The notes beneath the pieces are model-generated. The model saw nothing but the letters and a program-made list of their open reading frames with translations, searched no databases and was not told where the DNA came from. This document shows positions 51,841 to 60,652 of a DNA stretch of 64,000 nt, piece by piece. Numbering within the stretch: position 1 is the stretch's first letter; each line of letters starts with the position of its first letter. This DNA is from a virus. The position numbers were made by a program, and so were the translations under genes. The stretch covers positions 1-64,000 of the IMG/VR virus record IMGVR_UViG_3300009194_000009; one strand, given 5' to 3'.

Positions 51841-52086
51841 ATGAGTGAAGAAAACAAAAACCAAGTTGAAGAGCCGAAAATTACCCTTGAAGACATTCAA
51901 ATGATTCAGCGTATCATTTCGATTGCAAGCTCTCGTGGTGCGTTCCGCGCCGAGGAAATGAGCCCAGTTGGTCGTGTATATGACCGTGTAAGCAATTTCC
52001 TAAGCCATAACGCACCTGAACAAAAAGAGGCTGAGGAAGGCGAACAGTCTGAAGATAAAAAAGACGGTGATTCAAAAGAAGGCTAA
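51841..52086 (+). CDS. Conserved small acidic phage protein
   Basis: An 81-residue protein. The core DIQMIQRIISIASSRGAFRA, then GRVYDRVSNFL, is a pattern I have seen in many T4-like phages of marine bacteria: two helices joined by an S-R-G-A-F-R-A turn. Its function is unknown to me. The tail is Glu/Asp/Lys-rich. AGGAG precedes the ATG and a hairpin follows. Confidence 0.7.
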   Translation: MSEENKNQVEEPKITLEDIQMIQRIISIASSRGAFRAEEMSPVGRVYDRVSNFLSHNAPEQKEAEEGEQSEDKKDGDSKEG

Positions 52087-52089
52087 TCC

Positions 52090-52120
52090 ATACAGCGGGT
52101 ATTACCCGCTGTATTGTCAT
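52090..52120 (+). terminator. Hairpin after small acidic gene
   Basis: Stem ATACAGCGGG/CCCGCTGTAT with TATTA loop; short T content behind it, so termination may be partial. Confidence 0.6.
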
Positions 52121-52156
52121 CACATAGTATTAAAATAATAAAGAGGAAATATAGCT

Positions 52157-53110
52157 ATGCAAGATCGTTTTATCGGTGAAGCTGTCATCACTTTTAGTGA
52201 TCAGTCAAAACAAGTACGTAGAGTTCTTATTCTATCACCATATGTACAAACTTCCGAAAACCTAAGAGATATTGACTATGACCATTCACTTGTAGTTGAC
52301 CTACAAACTATGGAATTTGATTTCAAATCCCAGCTAGAAGAAATGGTTATGAACCCGGAACTTAGATCATATCACACCTTTATGGACTATGCCACTAAAA
52401 CGGTTTTTCGTAATGGTGAAAATGTCCTTCAATGGCTACATCGTATGCGCCAGATCAGTAAAGTACCAGCATCCGACGTGTCCGTAGTTATTGGTCAAGG
52501 TGGTTATCAACAAAAAATTGCGGTCGTTGATATTAACAACGAGATTCGTAAAGAAAATGAGAAGAAGATTGAATATCAGAACACAATTTCTTCTACGTAC
52601 AGCGATGCTTCTATGAATGAACAAAACATTCAACCGGCTGCTATTGAGCGCACAGGAAACCAGCACAAAGATGCTTCACAACCTCTGAACGAATCAGCCG
52701 AGGCTAGTGTTACAGAGAATGTAGTATCTAATCAAGATGCTCCCATGCCGTCTGATGCGGTTGATCTATCCAAGGTACCCGGCGTTACCGTACTTGAAGG
52801 TGGAGAATACCACCCTGAAGCGGATGGTTCAAACACACAAGAAGGATCGCAAGAAGCAGTCCAGACTCCACTGGAAGGTTATGGTGTAACAGACGAGGGT
52901 TCTGAAATGCCTGATACTCAGGAGATTGTGAATCGCATTGAGTCTCTAGAAAAGGCCGTGAAAAGCAAGACGAAGGATAGTTTCATCACTCGCATGATGA
53001 ATCGATACGACCTTACCGAGTCTGAAGCTACTAAAGCGTTAGAAACCGCTGGGAAGCGAAAACAGCGTAAAGCTGAGAAAGAACGTGAGAAGGCTGACGA
53101 TAAAAAATAA
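52157..53110 (+). CDS. Hypothetical protein with coiled-coil C-terminus
   Basis: A 317-residue protein. N-terminal 130 residues are a mixed domain (IGEAVITFSDQSKQVRRVL at the start), residues 145-250 a Gln/Asn/Glu/Ser-rich linker, and the last 55 residues a basic helix (RMMNRYDLTESEATKALE, KRKQRKAEKEREK). Unrecognised; I considered rIIB by position but see no match. Followed by a strong terminator. Confidence 0.6.
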   Translation: MQDRFIGEAVITFSDQSKQVRRVLILSPYVQTSENLRDIDYDHSLVVDLQTMEFDFKSQLEEMVMNPELRSYHTFMDYATKTVFRNGENVLQWLHRMRQISKVPASDVSVVIGQGGYQQKIAVVDINNEIRKENEKKIEYQNTISSTYSDASMNEQNIQPAAIERTGNQHKDASQPLNESAEASVTENVVSNQDAPMPSDAVDLSKVPGVTVLEGGEYHPEADGSNTQEGSQEAVQTPLEGYGVTDEGSEMPDTQEIVNRIESLEKAVKSKTKDSFITRMMNRYDLTESEATKALETAGKRKQRKAEKEREKADDKK

Positions 53111-53112
53111 CA

Positions 53113-53142
53113 TTTTTAGGGGGTATTAACCCCCTTTTTTAT
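53113..53142 (+). terminator. rho-independent terminator
   Basis: Stem GGGGGT/ACCCCC (53119-53134), ATTA loop, then six Ts. Within the 3' end of the convergent gene. Confidence 0.88.
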
Positions 53143-53515
53143 TCTGCTCTAAAAACTTTATAACTTCGTCCTTCCTCAACTCGTCTACTTGTGTGCACAA
53201 TGCGTTAAGGAAAGAATGAATTCTAACCATATCTACCTTAACATTAATTTCAACAATATCGTTGTTGTGTTTCAGTATACCCATTGTAGTATTCTTTATC
53301 TCTGGGAATAACCGTTTAATACGCGCTCCTTCAATAGATTTCACCGATCCATTATTGTAAAAAATATCAATGTGATCTATAAAAACTAAAGGAACGCACT
53401 CTCCATCTATTTTTTCTAAAATATCTTTTATTTCATCTATTGATAAGTGTTCTTTCATAAGTTTTCCATTAGATAGAATGGATATAACGACCACATTGTA
53501 ATACTCATAATCCAC
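53126..53515 (-). CDS. Hypothetical small protein
   Basis: A 129-residue alpha/beta protein (DYEYYNVVVISILSNGKLM at its start, acidic stretch DILEKIDGECVPLVFID). Unrecognised. Its own late box lies 25 bases upstream, back to back with the late box of the plus-strand operon. Confidence 0.55.
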   Translation of the reverse strand: MDYEYYNVVVISILSNGKLMKEHLSIDEIKDILEKIDGECVPLVFIDHIDIFYNNGSVKSIEGARIKRLFPEIKNTTMGILKHNNDIVEINVKVDMVRIHSFLNALCTQVDELRKDEVIKFLEQNKKGG

Positions 53516-53531
53516 TCATTTATGCTTGTAA

Positions 53532-53547
53532 TATAAATATATTTATA
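53532..53547. promoter_or_regulatory. Back-to-back late promoter boxes
   Basis: Plus-strand TATAAATA at 53532-53539 (for 53584) and minus-strand TATAAATA at 53540-53547 (for 53515), directly adjacent. This is a compact divergent late promoter pair. Confidence 0.7.
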
Positions 53548-53583
53548 ACTAATTTTATAATACAAAACATGAAGGATAACTAT

Positions 53584-54615
53584 ATGCGTTTACACCAGAT
53601 TAACCAACAAAAAGAAAAATACATTCTTGACGAAAGTATTGAAAATCTATACGGGAAGATGGTTAATGAAGCAAAATACATTAACGAACGTATTCAAAAC
53701 AACCGCCCAAAACTTGCAGTTGAAAAAGAAATAAAAGATTTTATTGATAAGTATTACCACATAATTCCCGTAATAAGAACCATTCTCGCTTTTGATAATG
53801 CGGCTAGAAAATCTGACCCAGACCGTCCTTCTCTTATGGGTATAGGAAAGCTTTTACATTCGAGTCCTGAAGAAACTGTAAAAGAACTTGCTCGATTTAA
53901 GAAATCGGTTATTGAGACTAATGATAAATTGAAGTCAAACTACCAATTCTTCAAGAAATCTTTGGATCGTGTATTGGAAATGCACAGTGAATATAAAGGG
54001 GCTCCTTTAATTCGTGAAGTCTTGGATATGAACGATGTTGTTGAAAGACAAATAGATTCCTTCTACGACCGTAATGCGAAAATCGAAAAAACTGCAACTG
54101 AAGCGGTTCTTGAGATGCTTGAGGCAAACTATGAATTAGAGGGACTGAACGAAGGGCGTAAAATGGAACCTGACCAATATTATATGATTGTTGAGTTATC
54201 AATCTATGATAATAACAAATCAGATAAGGTACCTCATAAAAATTTCAAAAACGTACTAGTGACTAATGCTAAAAGTCAAGCACAAGCTAGACAAAAGCTA
54301 AAATCAAGCGCAAATAAATCATTGCGCGAACTTAATAAAAAGCTTAAAGATCGTGGAATGTCTTGTAAATTTAAAAAAGACAACTGGTTTAGAGACAGTG
54401 CCGTGTATAAAGGCTATGACACCATGAAAAAGAAAAATATCAAGTCATTAAGTGGCTCCGACAGCGTTTCTACAGGTGTTTATCTACTAGGCGGTATGTG
54501 TGGTCATGGTTCTATAGGATCTGTGCCTGAAATGGCTCCTAACCGCTATGCAATACATTCATCTAAGTCATCACTGACTCGTTATTTAAACAAGCAGTGT
54601 CCAATGGAGGATTAA
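53584..54615 (+). CDS. Hypothetical late protein, MRLHQIN start
   Basis: About 343 residues from ATG 53584, with AGGA 7 bases before it; the earlier ATG 53569 would put the ribosome site inside the gene. N-terminal half helical (YINERIQNNRPKLAVEKEI), residues 200-260 a beta part (YYMIVELSIYDNN), then basic helices, and a C-terminal region with GVYLLGGMCGHG. Starts MRLHQINQQ, like MRLHELNK at 44295. Unrecognised. Late-expressed and followed by the lipase gene. Confidence 0.6.
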   Translation: MRLHQINQQKEKYILDESIENLYGKMVNEAKYINERIQNNRPKLAVEKEIKDFIDKYYHIIPVIRTILAFDNAARKSDPDRPSLMGIGKLLHSSPEETVKELARFKKSVIETNDKLKSNYQFFKKSLDRVLEMHSEYKGAPLIREVLDMNDVVERQIDSFYDRNAKIEKTATEAVLEMLEANYELEGLNEGRKMEPDQYYMIVELSIYDNNKSDKVPHKNFKNVLVTNAKSQAQARQKLKSSANKSLRELNKKLKDRGMSCKFKKDNWFRDSAVYKGYDTMKKKNIKSLSGSDSVSTGVYLLGGMCGHGSIGSVPEMAPNRYAIHSSKSSLTRYLNKQCPMED

Positions 54616-54616
54616 A

Positions 54617-55411
54617 ATGAATCGTCAAGACATTAATAACTTAGATCACAATAATATAGATGATGTAGCTCTTCTATGCAGTTACTTATGTACGATTTCA
54701 TACCAATCTAATGACACTCAGCAAAAATGGCTTTCTGAACGCTTCGATATGAGTTACTTCAAATCATCTTCGTTCGACACACTTCAATATTATGTGGCGT
54801 TTGATGAAACGAATATGAAAGCTTTTTTTGTAGTACGTGGTACTGATATTAAGCGTTTCAAAGATGAATGGATGGATTTAATCATAAGCTTAAGATTATG
54901 GCCTAAAAGTGTCAAATCCACCAAAGGACATAGTGGGTATTTACGTGCAGGTAGTGACATTCATAAATCCATGAAAAAAGATCTTAAGCATGCACATACC
55001 AAAGGATATGAGATCATCCTAACAGGACACTCACTAGGTGGTGTACTTGCTAAATACGTGGGTTGCGAATCAGGGTATACATCTACCGTTATAACTTTTG
55101 GTGCCCCATGTCTTGCCAAATCTAAATTTTACGATGGTTGTGAGAAAACTACGATCTATAAATATCGTATGGATGGAGATCTGATACCACAATTCCCATC
55201 TCTTTTATACGACGACGCTTATGGTAAAGAACTATTATTAAAGCGTGGCAATGTAAGTGACGATCATAAAGATAGAAAAGGTATTATACTTCCATTCTTA
55301 TATCTCACTAAAATTGCAATCTTTTATAAATTATTCACTGCTGCTAAATCACATAGCATGAAATACTATACATTGAATCTATTAAGAAAATACAAAAATA
55401 ATAAAAAATGA
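54617..55411 (+). CDS. Class 3 lipase-like enzyme
   Basis: A 264-residue protein with the alpha/beta-hydrolase lipase class 3 signature: FFVVRGTD (oxyanion region), ILTGHSLGGVLAK (nucleophile elbow, Ser139), GDLIPQFP carrying the likely Asp, and KSHSMKYY the likely His. Substrate may be membrane phospholipid or another ester, so it could aid lysis, or it could be carried in the virion. Coupled to both neighbours, with GGAGG in the end of the upstream gene. A short hydrophobic segment near residues 225-250 (ILPFLYLTKIAIFYKLF) may dip into membrane. Confidence 0.8.
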   Translation: MNRQDINNLDHNNIDDVALLCSYLCTISYQSNDTQQKWLSERFDMSYFKSSSFDTLQYYVAFDETNMKAFFVVRGTDIKRFKDEWMDLIISLRLWPKSVKSTKGHSGYLRAGSDIHKSMKKDLKHAHTKGYEIILTGHSLGGVLAKYVGCESGYTSTVITFGAPCLAKSKFYDGCEKTTIYKYRMDGDLIPQFPSLLYDDAYGKELLLKRGNVSDDHKDRKGIILPFLYLTKIAIFYKLFTAAKSHSMKYYTLNLLRKYKNNKK

Positions 55412-56208
55412 AAATAAGCGAGATCTACCAACCATCGAATTTTATAGACATTTTACTTTTTCATATGGAAAAGTACCCAGATATGATCACATATATGGAA
55501 GAATGTATCTCTTCTAACAAGGTATTGCATCATAACAGCAATTCTATAGATACAGACTTCATTGTAGTTACCGAAGATCATAAATCACCACAAGAAGGCG
55601 CACATAACTACTTTGGTAATTATCTGGACGATTATTTTAATAGTGAATTTGGTATTAACTTCAGGAAAGATTCGATCTATACAACTCTTAATGGTTCATC
55701 ATCATATGGTGCACCATTTATTCTATTACCTACTGGACCGTTACGTATGTGCTACTCAGAAGAAATATACGACTGGTATATGACGTGGCGAAAGGAAATA
55801 ATAGACATTGTAATGCATAAGATAAGCACTGATTACGATGAACAGATGGTAGCCGAAGCTGTTTTCGATGTTTTAGAAAGCAATGAGAAGGATATTGAAC
55901 ATATTGCGCAGGATCTTACCACAGCATTTATTAAAAAAGGCATGGAGAAGGATAATGCCAATATCCTCACAAATGAGATATTTAACGAAATCGTCTCAGA
56001 ACTAAAATCATTATTGACTACGTATAAGGTTGCTAAAGGCATGAAAGAGCTTCCTGATACTCTTTCAAAATCAAACAATGAAATAATGGCAATGTCTAAG
56101 AGTTATCTATTGCTTAATAAAAAGAAAATTATTTCAAAATCAGGTAAGACTCCAATAGAACTATTTTCAAGCGTGATAAATAGGTATAACAACGGAGAAA
56201 GGTTTTGA
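55408..56208 (+). CDS. Hypothetical late protein, MKISEIY start
   Basis: A 266-residue protein starting on the ATGA overlap with the lipase gene. First half mixed (TDFIVVTEDHKSPQEGAHNYF, then SSSYGAPFILLPTGPLRMCYS), second half helical. The first half's strand-turn pattern could be an enzyme such as a toxin-like fold, but I cannot name one. Unrecognised. Late, virion or lysis related by context. Confidence 0.55.
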   Translation: MKISEIYQPSNFIDILLFHMEKYPDMITYMEECISSNKVLHHNSNSIDTDFIVVTEDHKSPQEGAHNYFGNYLDDYFNSEFGINFRKDSIYTTLNGSSSYGAPFILLPTGPLRMCYSEEIYDWYMTWRKEIIDIVMHKISTDYDEQMVAEAVFDVLESNEKDIEHIAQDLTTAFIKKGMEKDNANILTNEIFNEIVSELKSLLTTYKVAKGMKELPDTLSKSNNEIMAMSKSYLLLNKKKIISKSGKTPIELFSSVINRYNNGERF

Positions 56209-56495
56209 GAGAATTTACATATAACGTACTTTACGTACTTAGCTGTCAAGACAAAAAGTACCATAAGATTGGTGTTTGTAAAAGTAATAATCTAGAAAAG
56301 CGAATCAAATCATTACAGACCGGCAACCCTGATAAGATACATGTCGAATGGGCTGAAGAACGTATAGAAGCTAACAAAGCTGAAAAATATTTACACAACT
56401 GTTTTAGTGAAAATCGTGTTGAGGGTGAATGGTTTTCTGACATTGGCTTAAACGATATAAGACGCAAGCTTATGTTGTTTTTAGATCAAAGGTAA
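56205..56495 (+). CDS. T5orf172/GIY-YIG-like protein
   Basis: A 96-residue protein with the T5orf172 pattern related to GIY-YIG nucleases: NVLYVLSCQDKKYHKIGVCK, then EKRIKSLQTGNPDK, a glutamate in EANKAEKYLHNCFS, and the final VEGEWF. The start is TTG 56205 overlapping the previous stop, with GGAG 7 bases upstream; no ATG is near. Role may be DNA cutting or binding. Coupled expression with the lipase operon. Confidence 0.72.
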   Translation: MREFTYNVLYVLSCQDKKYHKIGVCKSNNLEKRIKSLQTGNPDKIHVEWAEERIEANKAEKYLHNCFSENRVEGEWFSDIGLNDIRRKLMLFLDQR

Positions 56496-56502
56496 AAAGT
56501 AT

Positions 56503-56976
56503 ATGAAAAAATTTATCAATGATGTTTGGACCGTGCAGTTACCCAAGCAGGAAGTTAACATAAGCTCTGATGTACCTGAACAAGATATACAAGAGTTTGC
56601 CAAAGGCAAAGGGGATTGGGGGGAGAATGCCCTATACCTTAAACGTAAAGATTCATTCACTATCTTCGAAGATATTTCAGAGGCATCCAACTACATTAAT
56701 TACACCAGTTATTGGGATCGAAGCTTTTCTGACATACTTGATCATGCATCGACGCCTGCTGAATTTAACGGCATTATACAGTATGTGAATACTTATAAAG
56801 ATGGTTTAGTATTACCTGATGGTTACGTGGCCGTTCCTGAAACAGCGAGTCTAGAGACCCTTGAAGCAATTGCACTGCAATTGGATAGTAACTACGCTAC
56901 ACTGACCGAATCAGAACAACAATCTCTTCTCTCACAAGCTGAAAACATATTCAACACAATAACGAGTCTATACTAA
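56503..56976 (+). CDS. Hypothetical protein, end of lipase operon
   Basis: A 157-residue, acidic protein (NDVWTVQLPKQEVNISSDV start; helical rest). Unrecognised. AAAGG precedes the ATG. It ends by overlapping the convergent fibre gene by 4 bases. Confidence 0.6.
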   Translation: MKKFINDVWTVQLPKQEVNISSDVPEQDIQEFAKGKGDWGENALYLKRKDSFTIFEDISEASNYINYTSYWDRSFSDILDHASTPAEFNGIIQYVNTYKDGLVLPDGYVAVPETASLETLEAIALQLDSNYATLTESEQQSLLSQAENIFNTITSLY

Positions 56977-58541
56977 GACTCGTTAACATTTCCAATATAC
57001 ACAGAGTCTTTTGATAATGCAAATTTGACTATATCACAAATTGGATTAATAATTTCAACATCATTATCAGAGACTAGTTGCATGGTAATATATTTCACAT
57101 TATTATTCATGACTATGATATCTGACACAACAGTTGACTCAGAAGACCACCCGCCGTATTGATTACTACCGTATACATCATCAGCTAGAAATAATGTGTC
57201 GTCTGCATCGTTTATTGATTGATCTGATGATAATACATAAAATTCCTGATAGAATAGATCCTGCGTTGAATTTGTAATAGTTCCCATATTATGGGCTTCA
57301 GATGGGTTCAGACTTACTAACGATATACTATCGACTAGGTTATAGTCAGAGTCATATGACTTTACCGCAATATTAATTTCAGTATCATCAATCGTATTGT
57401 TTCTTCCAAAAAAAGAAAGAAAATAATCTCTTCGATGATTTACCTCTATAAAATTACTTTCAGACGAACCATTGAGTGAAAACGAATCCATCTGAACGTT
57501 ATTCACAACTGTTGTATTAGGACAATCGTAAATGTTACCAATTGATGCGAAATTACTCAAATGTTCCACTTTTTCAAAATTATATCCATTCATTGAGAAT
57601 TCTATAGAAGATATGGACATACCATTTCCGCGTTTTGAAATAGAAGGAGTGTTGTTAATAGTATCATTAGGATTACATCGATGTATATCCAAGAACAATA
57701 AATCAACATTTGTTAACTTAATGCGGTATTCAAGAACATCTGGTTCATTTACTATTCGTACCCAATCTGTTCTATAGATATTTGTTTCGTCTTGAGCAAC
57801 ATTGTACGTAGTAATTGTGCCGTCTGTTAATTCCTTTTCAATCTGTATATCACTCGCTTGAATATTATTTTTATAACGAGAAGATACATAAATTCCACCG
57901 CTATGTATATCCGAAGCTTGAAGCGTATACGTGGTAGTAACCGAACCATAACTTTGTTTATCTAATGTGTATAGTGGCTTTCCATAACCAGTGTTCATGA
58001 ACACATCATATCCATCAATATTAACGGTAATTCCTGCATCATTATCTCCCACTGCATAGCTTTCATGAGTAATGTTTAAATCAGTAGTTCCAAATGCAAC
58101 ATATGATATTTTCCCCAGAGTTTGTGGGGAACTATAACCAGTGTTGTAATATTCCCACATATCTTCCCATACTGAGCTTTGAAGTATATTATTTAAAAAA
58201 TCATCCAGTATCGGGGTATGCGCTATCTGGTTGTTGCTAATCATTGCAAAATATCGTCTTGGCGGTAAGGTACCCATGTAATTAATAAAATCAACATCTC
58301 GCCTTCCAGTTGCGGCTGTGTTAGTAAGTATAAAACGACGTGTTTCTTCAATATTGAGATATTCGTCCATCACAACAACAAATAGGCCGGTATTGGCATT
58401 TACTGAAGGAACTTGCGTTTCATTTATAAACATCTGTCCATAACCAGACGTATCTGAGTTAGAACCCTTTAAGTTTATAAATTGTAGGGTATTATTTGTT
58501 AAGAGATTGCCGTTGATTCCACTTAGTCTTTTTATCTGCAT
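56973..58541 (-). CDS. Tail fibre-region protein with possible ILEI-like domain
   Basis: A 522-residue, beta-rich protein, last of the fibre operon. Residues about 45-150 resemble ILEI (FAM3-like) domains: GLFVVVMDEYLNIEETRRF followed by a helix region and RYFAMISN, then SSVWEDMWEYYNTGYSSP and YVAFGT. In phages such domains occur in tail tip and fibre proteins. The rest has repeated beta segments. The similarity is by memory and pattern only. Confidence 0.55.
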   Translation of the reverse strand: MQIKRLSGINGNLLTNNTLQFINLKGSNSDTSGYGQMFINETQVPSVNANTGLFVVVMDEYLNIEETRRFILTNTAATGRRDVDFINYMGTLPPRRYFAMISNNQIAHTPILDDFLNNILQSSVWEDMWEYYNTGYSSPQTLGKISYVAFGTTDLNITHESYAVGDNDAGITVNIDGYDVFMNTGYGKPLYTLDKQSYGSVTTTYTLQASDIHSGGIYVSSRYKNNIQASDIQIEKELTDGTITTYNVAQDETNIYRTDWVRIVNEPDVLEYRIKLTNVDLLFLDIHRCNPNDTINNTPSISKRGNGMSISSIEFSMNGYNFEKVEHLSNFASIGNIYDCPNTTVVNNVQMDSFSLNGSSESNFIEVNHRRDYFLSFFGRNNTIDDTEINIAVKSYDSDYNLVDSISLVSLNPSEAHNMGTITNSTQDLFYQEFYVLSSDQSINDADDTLFLADDVYGSNQYGGWSSESTVVSDIIVMNNNVKYITMQLVSDNDVEIINPICDIVKFALSKDSVYIGNVNES

Positions 58542-58553
58542 ATAAGGTCTCTA

Positions 58554-60020
58554 TTAATAAAATATGAAGTCTAATGTCTCATTTGTATCATTATAAACCA
58601 TCTCACATCCTTTCGTTGTGGTTTCATCTTCGACTTTTAAACTTCCTTTTGTTTTTAATACACCGCCGACAACTTCTAATTCATCATTTTTAATCCGGGC
58701 AATATCACCGTTATATCCTTTAAACAGAATATAATCGTCTGCGTTGGTAGACTGCATATCGAAGGTGAGGCGCGTTGTGTTAATATTATCTACTTCTTCG
58801 ACATATATGGAATATTCATCAGACAACCCGGACCAACTAATGCCCTTAGATACATCGTTTTGAACGATAGAGAACTGTATGTCACCTGACATAGTTAAGT
58901 CATTTTTAATTGAATTAACATACAATGAGCGATATTTATTGGCATTAGTACCCAAATCATAGGTATTATTAAGCCGTGGCTGTAGTCCTTCTGTTTTCGC
59001 TTGACGAATGACATCAACGTAAATTTCAGACCATTTTTTAGTGCTTGAACCTATTGAATATTGGACGTTACTCAGAGGTACTAAGCTTTTTGTTGAATTA
59101 GTATCAAGAACATTAAAGTAGGTATATCCCCAGCGTACACTTGGTGTACCAATAGAAGAATTAGCATCTATTGGCTTAAAGGTACTAACGTTGTCAACAT
59201 GCATTGTCCTGATGTAAGAGTCATTCCACCATTTAGACACATTGCCTAGTGAATACTGATTTGTTGTTAACGGGGATATATTGGTATAGTTGATAGAGTC
59301 CATAAGAGAGAAATAGCCACCTCTCCAACGACGACTGGACGCGCCTAGATCGTAGCTATCTGTAAACTCAGGTAATATAGTATGTGAGGAATTCACATCT
59401 AACGTATTACCATATATTGTTTCCCATCTCAGATTACCTTTACCTAAATCATATTCATTATGACGATCTGGTTTTAGCTCATTTGTTCTTAGAACACCAT
59501 ATACCGTATCGTTAACGTCGCTTCTAATGTATTGATCTGGTGTATTTCCGCCCAGTAGTTCAGAATCATGTGCCATTAGTACCGATACTTCTTCCCATCG
59601 GTTACCTCTTGAAATTTTAAAACTATTGTCCGAAGGCTTATACCAAATCTCACCTTCAGCATGTGTACTTGGCTGATTGTTATTAATAATCGGCTCTAAA
59701 CGCTTCCAACCACCAGTACCTATGCTACGGTTGTCGTTATATATCTTCAACGTCCGACGTAGATTATTATCTACGTCATCGGTATGATACCATAGTTGAC
59801 CTTTTACATTATTGAGTGCAAGACCCTCATCATCATATGTGTTAGGTTCCACATCACTTGCAAAGTTCTCCAATAATCGTAAAAAGTTTTCACTTTGTAC
59901 TTCGCCATAACGTGAGAAATATTGCCCTACCCATGTAAGACCTAACTGTCGTTTTGTTACTGACATTTCTACGTTTATTGGTGTGTTTGATTCGTCAGTT
60001 CTATCAACTCGATAGCTCAT
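58554..60020 (-). CDS. Tail fibre protein with W-repeats
   Basis: A 488-residue fibre protein. N-terminal 60 residues include QLGLTWVGQYFSRYG; two WY-containing units follow (GQLWYHTDD and GEIWYKPSDNSFKI). Residues about 182-370 hold six repeats of about 32 residues with the pattern L-x-P...Y-D-L-G...W...Y...D, typical of trimeric phage fibres. The C-terminal 110 residues are a beta tip domain. Second gene of the fibre operon visible here. Start context AAGGG. Confidence 0.78.
   Translation of the reverse strand: MSYRVDRTDESNTPINVEMSVTKRQLGLTWVGQYFSRYGEVQSENFLRLLENFASDVEPNTYDDEGLALNNVKGQLWYHTDDVDNNLRRTLKIYNDNRSIGTGGWKRLEPIINNNQPSTHAEGEIWYKPSDNSFKISRGNRWEEVSVLMAHDSELLGGNTPDQYIRSDVNDTVYGVLRTNELKPDRHNEYDLGKGNLRWETIYGNTLDVNSSHTILPEFTDSYDLGASSRRWRGGYFSLMDSINYTNISPLTTNQYSLGNVSKWWNDSYIRTMHVDNVSTFKPIDANSSIGTPSVRWGYTYFNVLDTNSTKSLVPLSNVQYSIGSSTKKWSEIYVDVIRQAKTEGLQPRLNNTYDLGTNANKYRSLYVNSIKNDLTMSGDIQFSIVQNDVSKGISWSGLSDEYSIYVEEVDNINTTRLTFDMQSTNADDYILFKGYNGDIARIKNDELEVVGGVLKTKGSLKVEDETTTKGCEMVYNDTNETLDFIFY
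58911..59477 (-). repeat. Six 32-residue fibre repeats
   Basis: Six tandem units in the fibre gene, each with a conserved LxP start, Y-D/S-L-G and W or Y anchors. The units have drifted: the fourth (FKPIDANSSIG) lacks the usual Tyr. Confidence 0.7.
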
Positions 60021-60032
60021 TATTCAAAGCCC

Positions 60033-60641
60033 TTATAAAATTTCAAATCTAATAGTGTAGTCAATCTCGAAGACACGGTTTAACGATTTTTGCACGGGAT
60101 GAAAAACGAGATGGGTCAACATATATGAGTCTTCTATATTGTCTGAGTTAGAGAAAAAGCCTAGCTCATCAAATACAAAACGATCACTGAATTCTACAGC
60201 ATTATCCATAGGTAGTTGCCCAAACGGTTCACCTTGTTGCAAAATGATATTCGCATTAATATCCGCAATAGCCCTGTTATATACAATAGGGCTAACTTCC
60301 ATTTTAAACCCTTCGTCTTCAATTTTCTTTTGATACACGCGCTGATGAAGATCAGCCAATTCATTTCTGTTATTTTGTGTATTAGTAGGTCGGTATGTTA
60401 CAGTACCCGTTTCTGCAATCTCTGACCCTCCATCACCAAACGCAATCCAACCAATAGCAAATGTGTTGGCGCTATCCTGACCTATCATAGATTTTGCGAT
60501 AGCATACACCATATTACCATCATGTATTGCGTTACATTTATCTACATGGTTGGTGAAGTCGAAAGGATTTCCATCGTCATCCAATTCCCAACTATTAATT
60601 TTTAAGTGACCTGTGACTCCAATACCGGCGTTGTCTTGCAT
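60033..60641 (-). CDS. Fibre-operon structural protein
   Basis: A 202-residue protein of mixed structure (NAGIGVTGHLKINSWELDD; VFDELGFFSNSDN near the end). No motif recognised. Lies between the two large fibre-operon genes, with AGGAG before its ATG, so probably a connector or chaperone of the fibre complex. Confidence 0.55.
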   Translation of the reverse strand: MQDNAGIGVTGHLKINSWELDDDGNPFDFTNHVDKCNAIHDGNMVYAIAKSMIGQDSANTFAIGWIAFGDGGSEIAETGTVTYRPTNTQNNRNELADLHQRVYQKKIEDEGFKMEVSPIVYNRAIADINANIILQQGEPFGQLPMDNAVEFSDRFVFDELGFFSNSDNIEDSYMLTHLVFHPVQKSLNRVFEIDYTIRFEIL

Positions 60642-60652
60642 GTTTTCTCCTA

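Noticed and set aside
52157-53110. rIIB assignment because of the position after rIIA
   Set aside because: The sequence shows no rIIB-type N-terminal helix-turn-helix, and another gene lies between.
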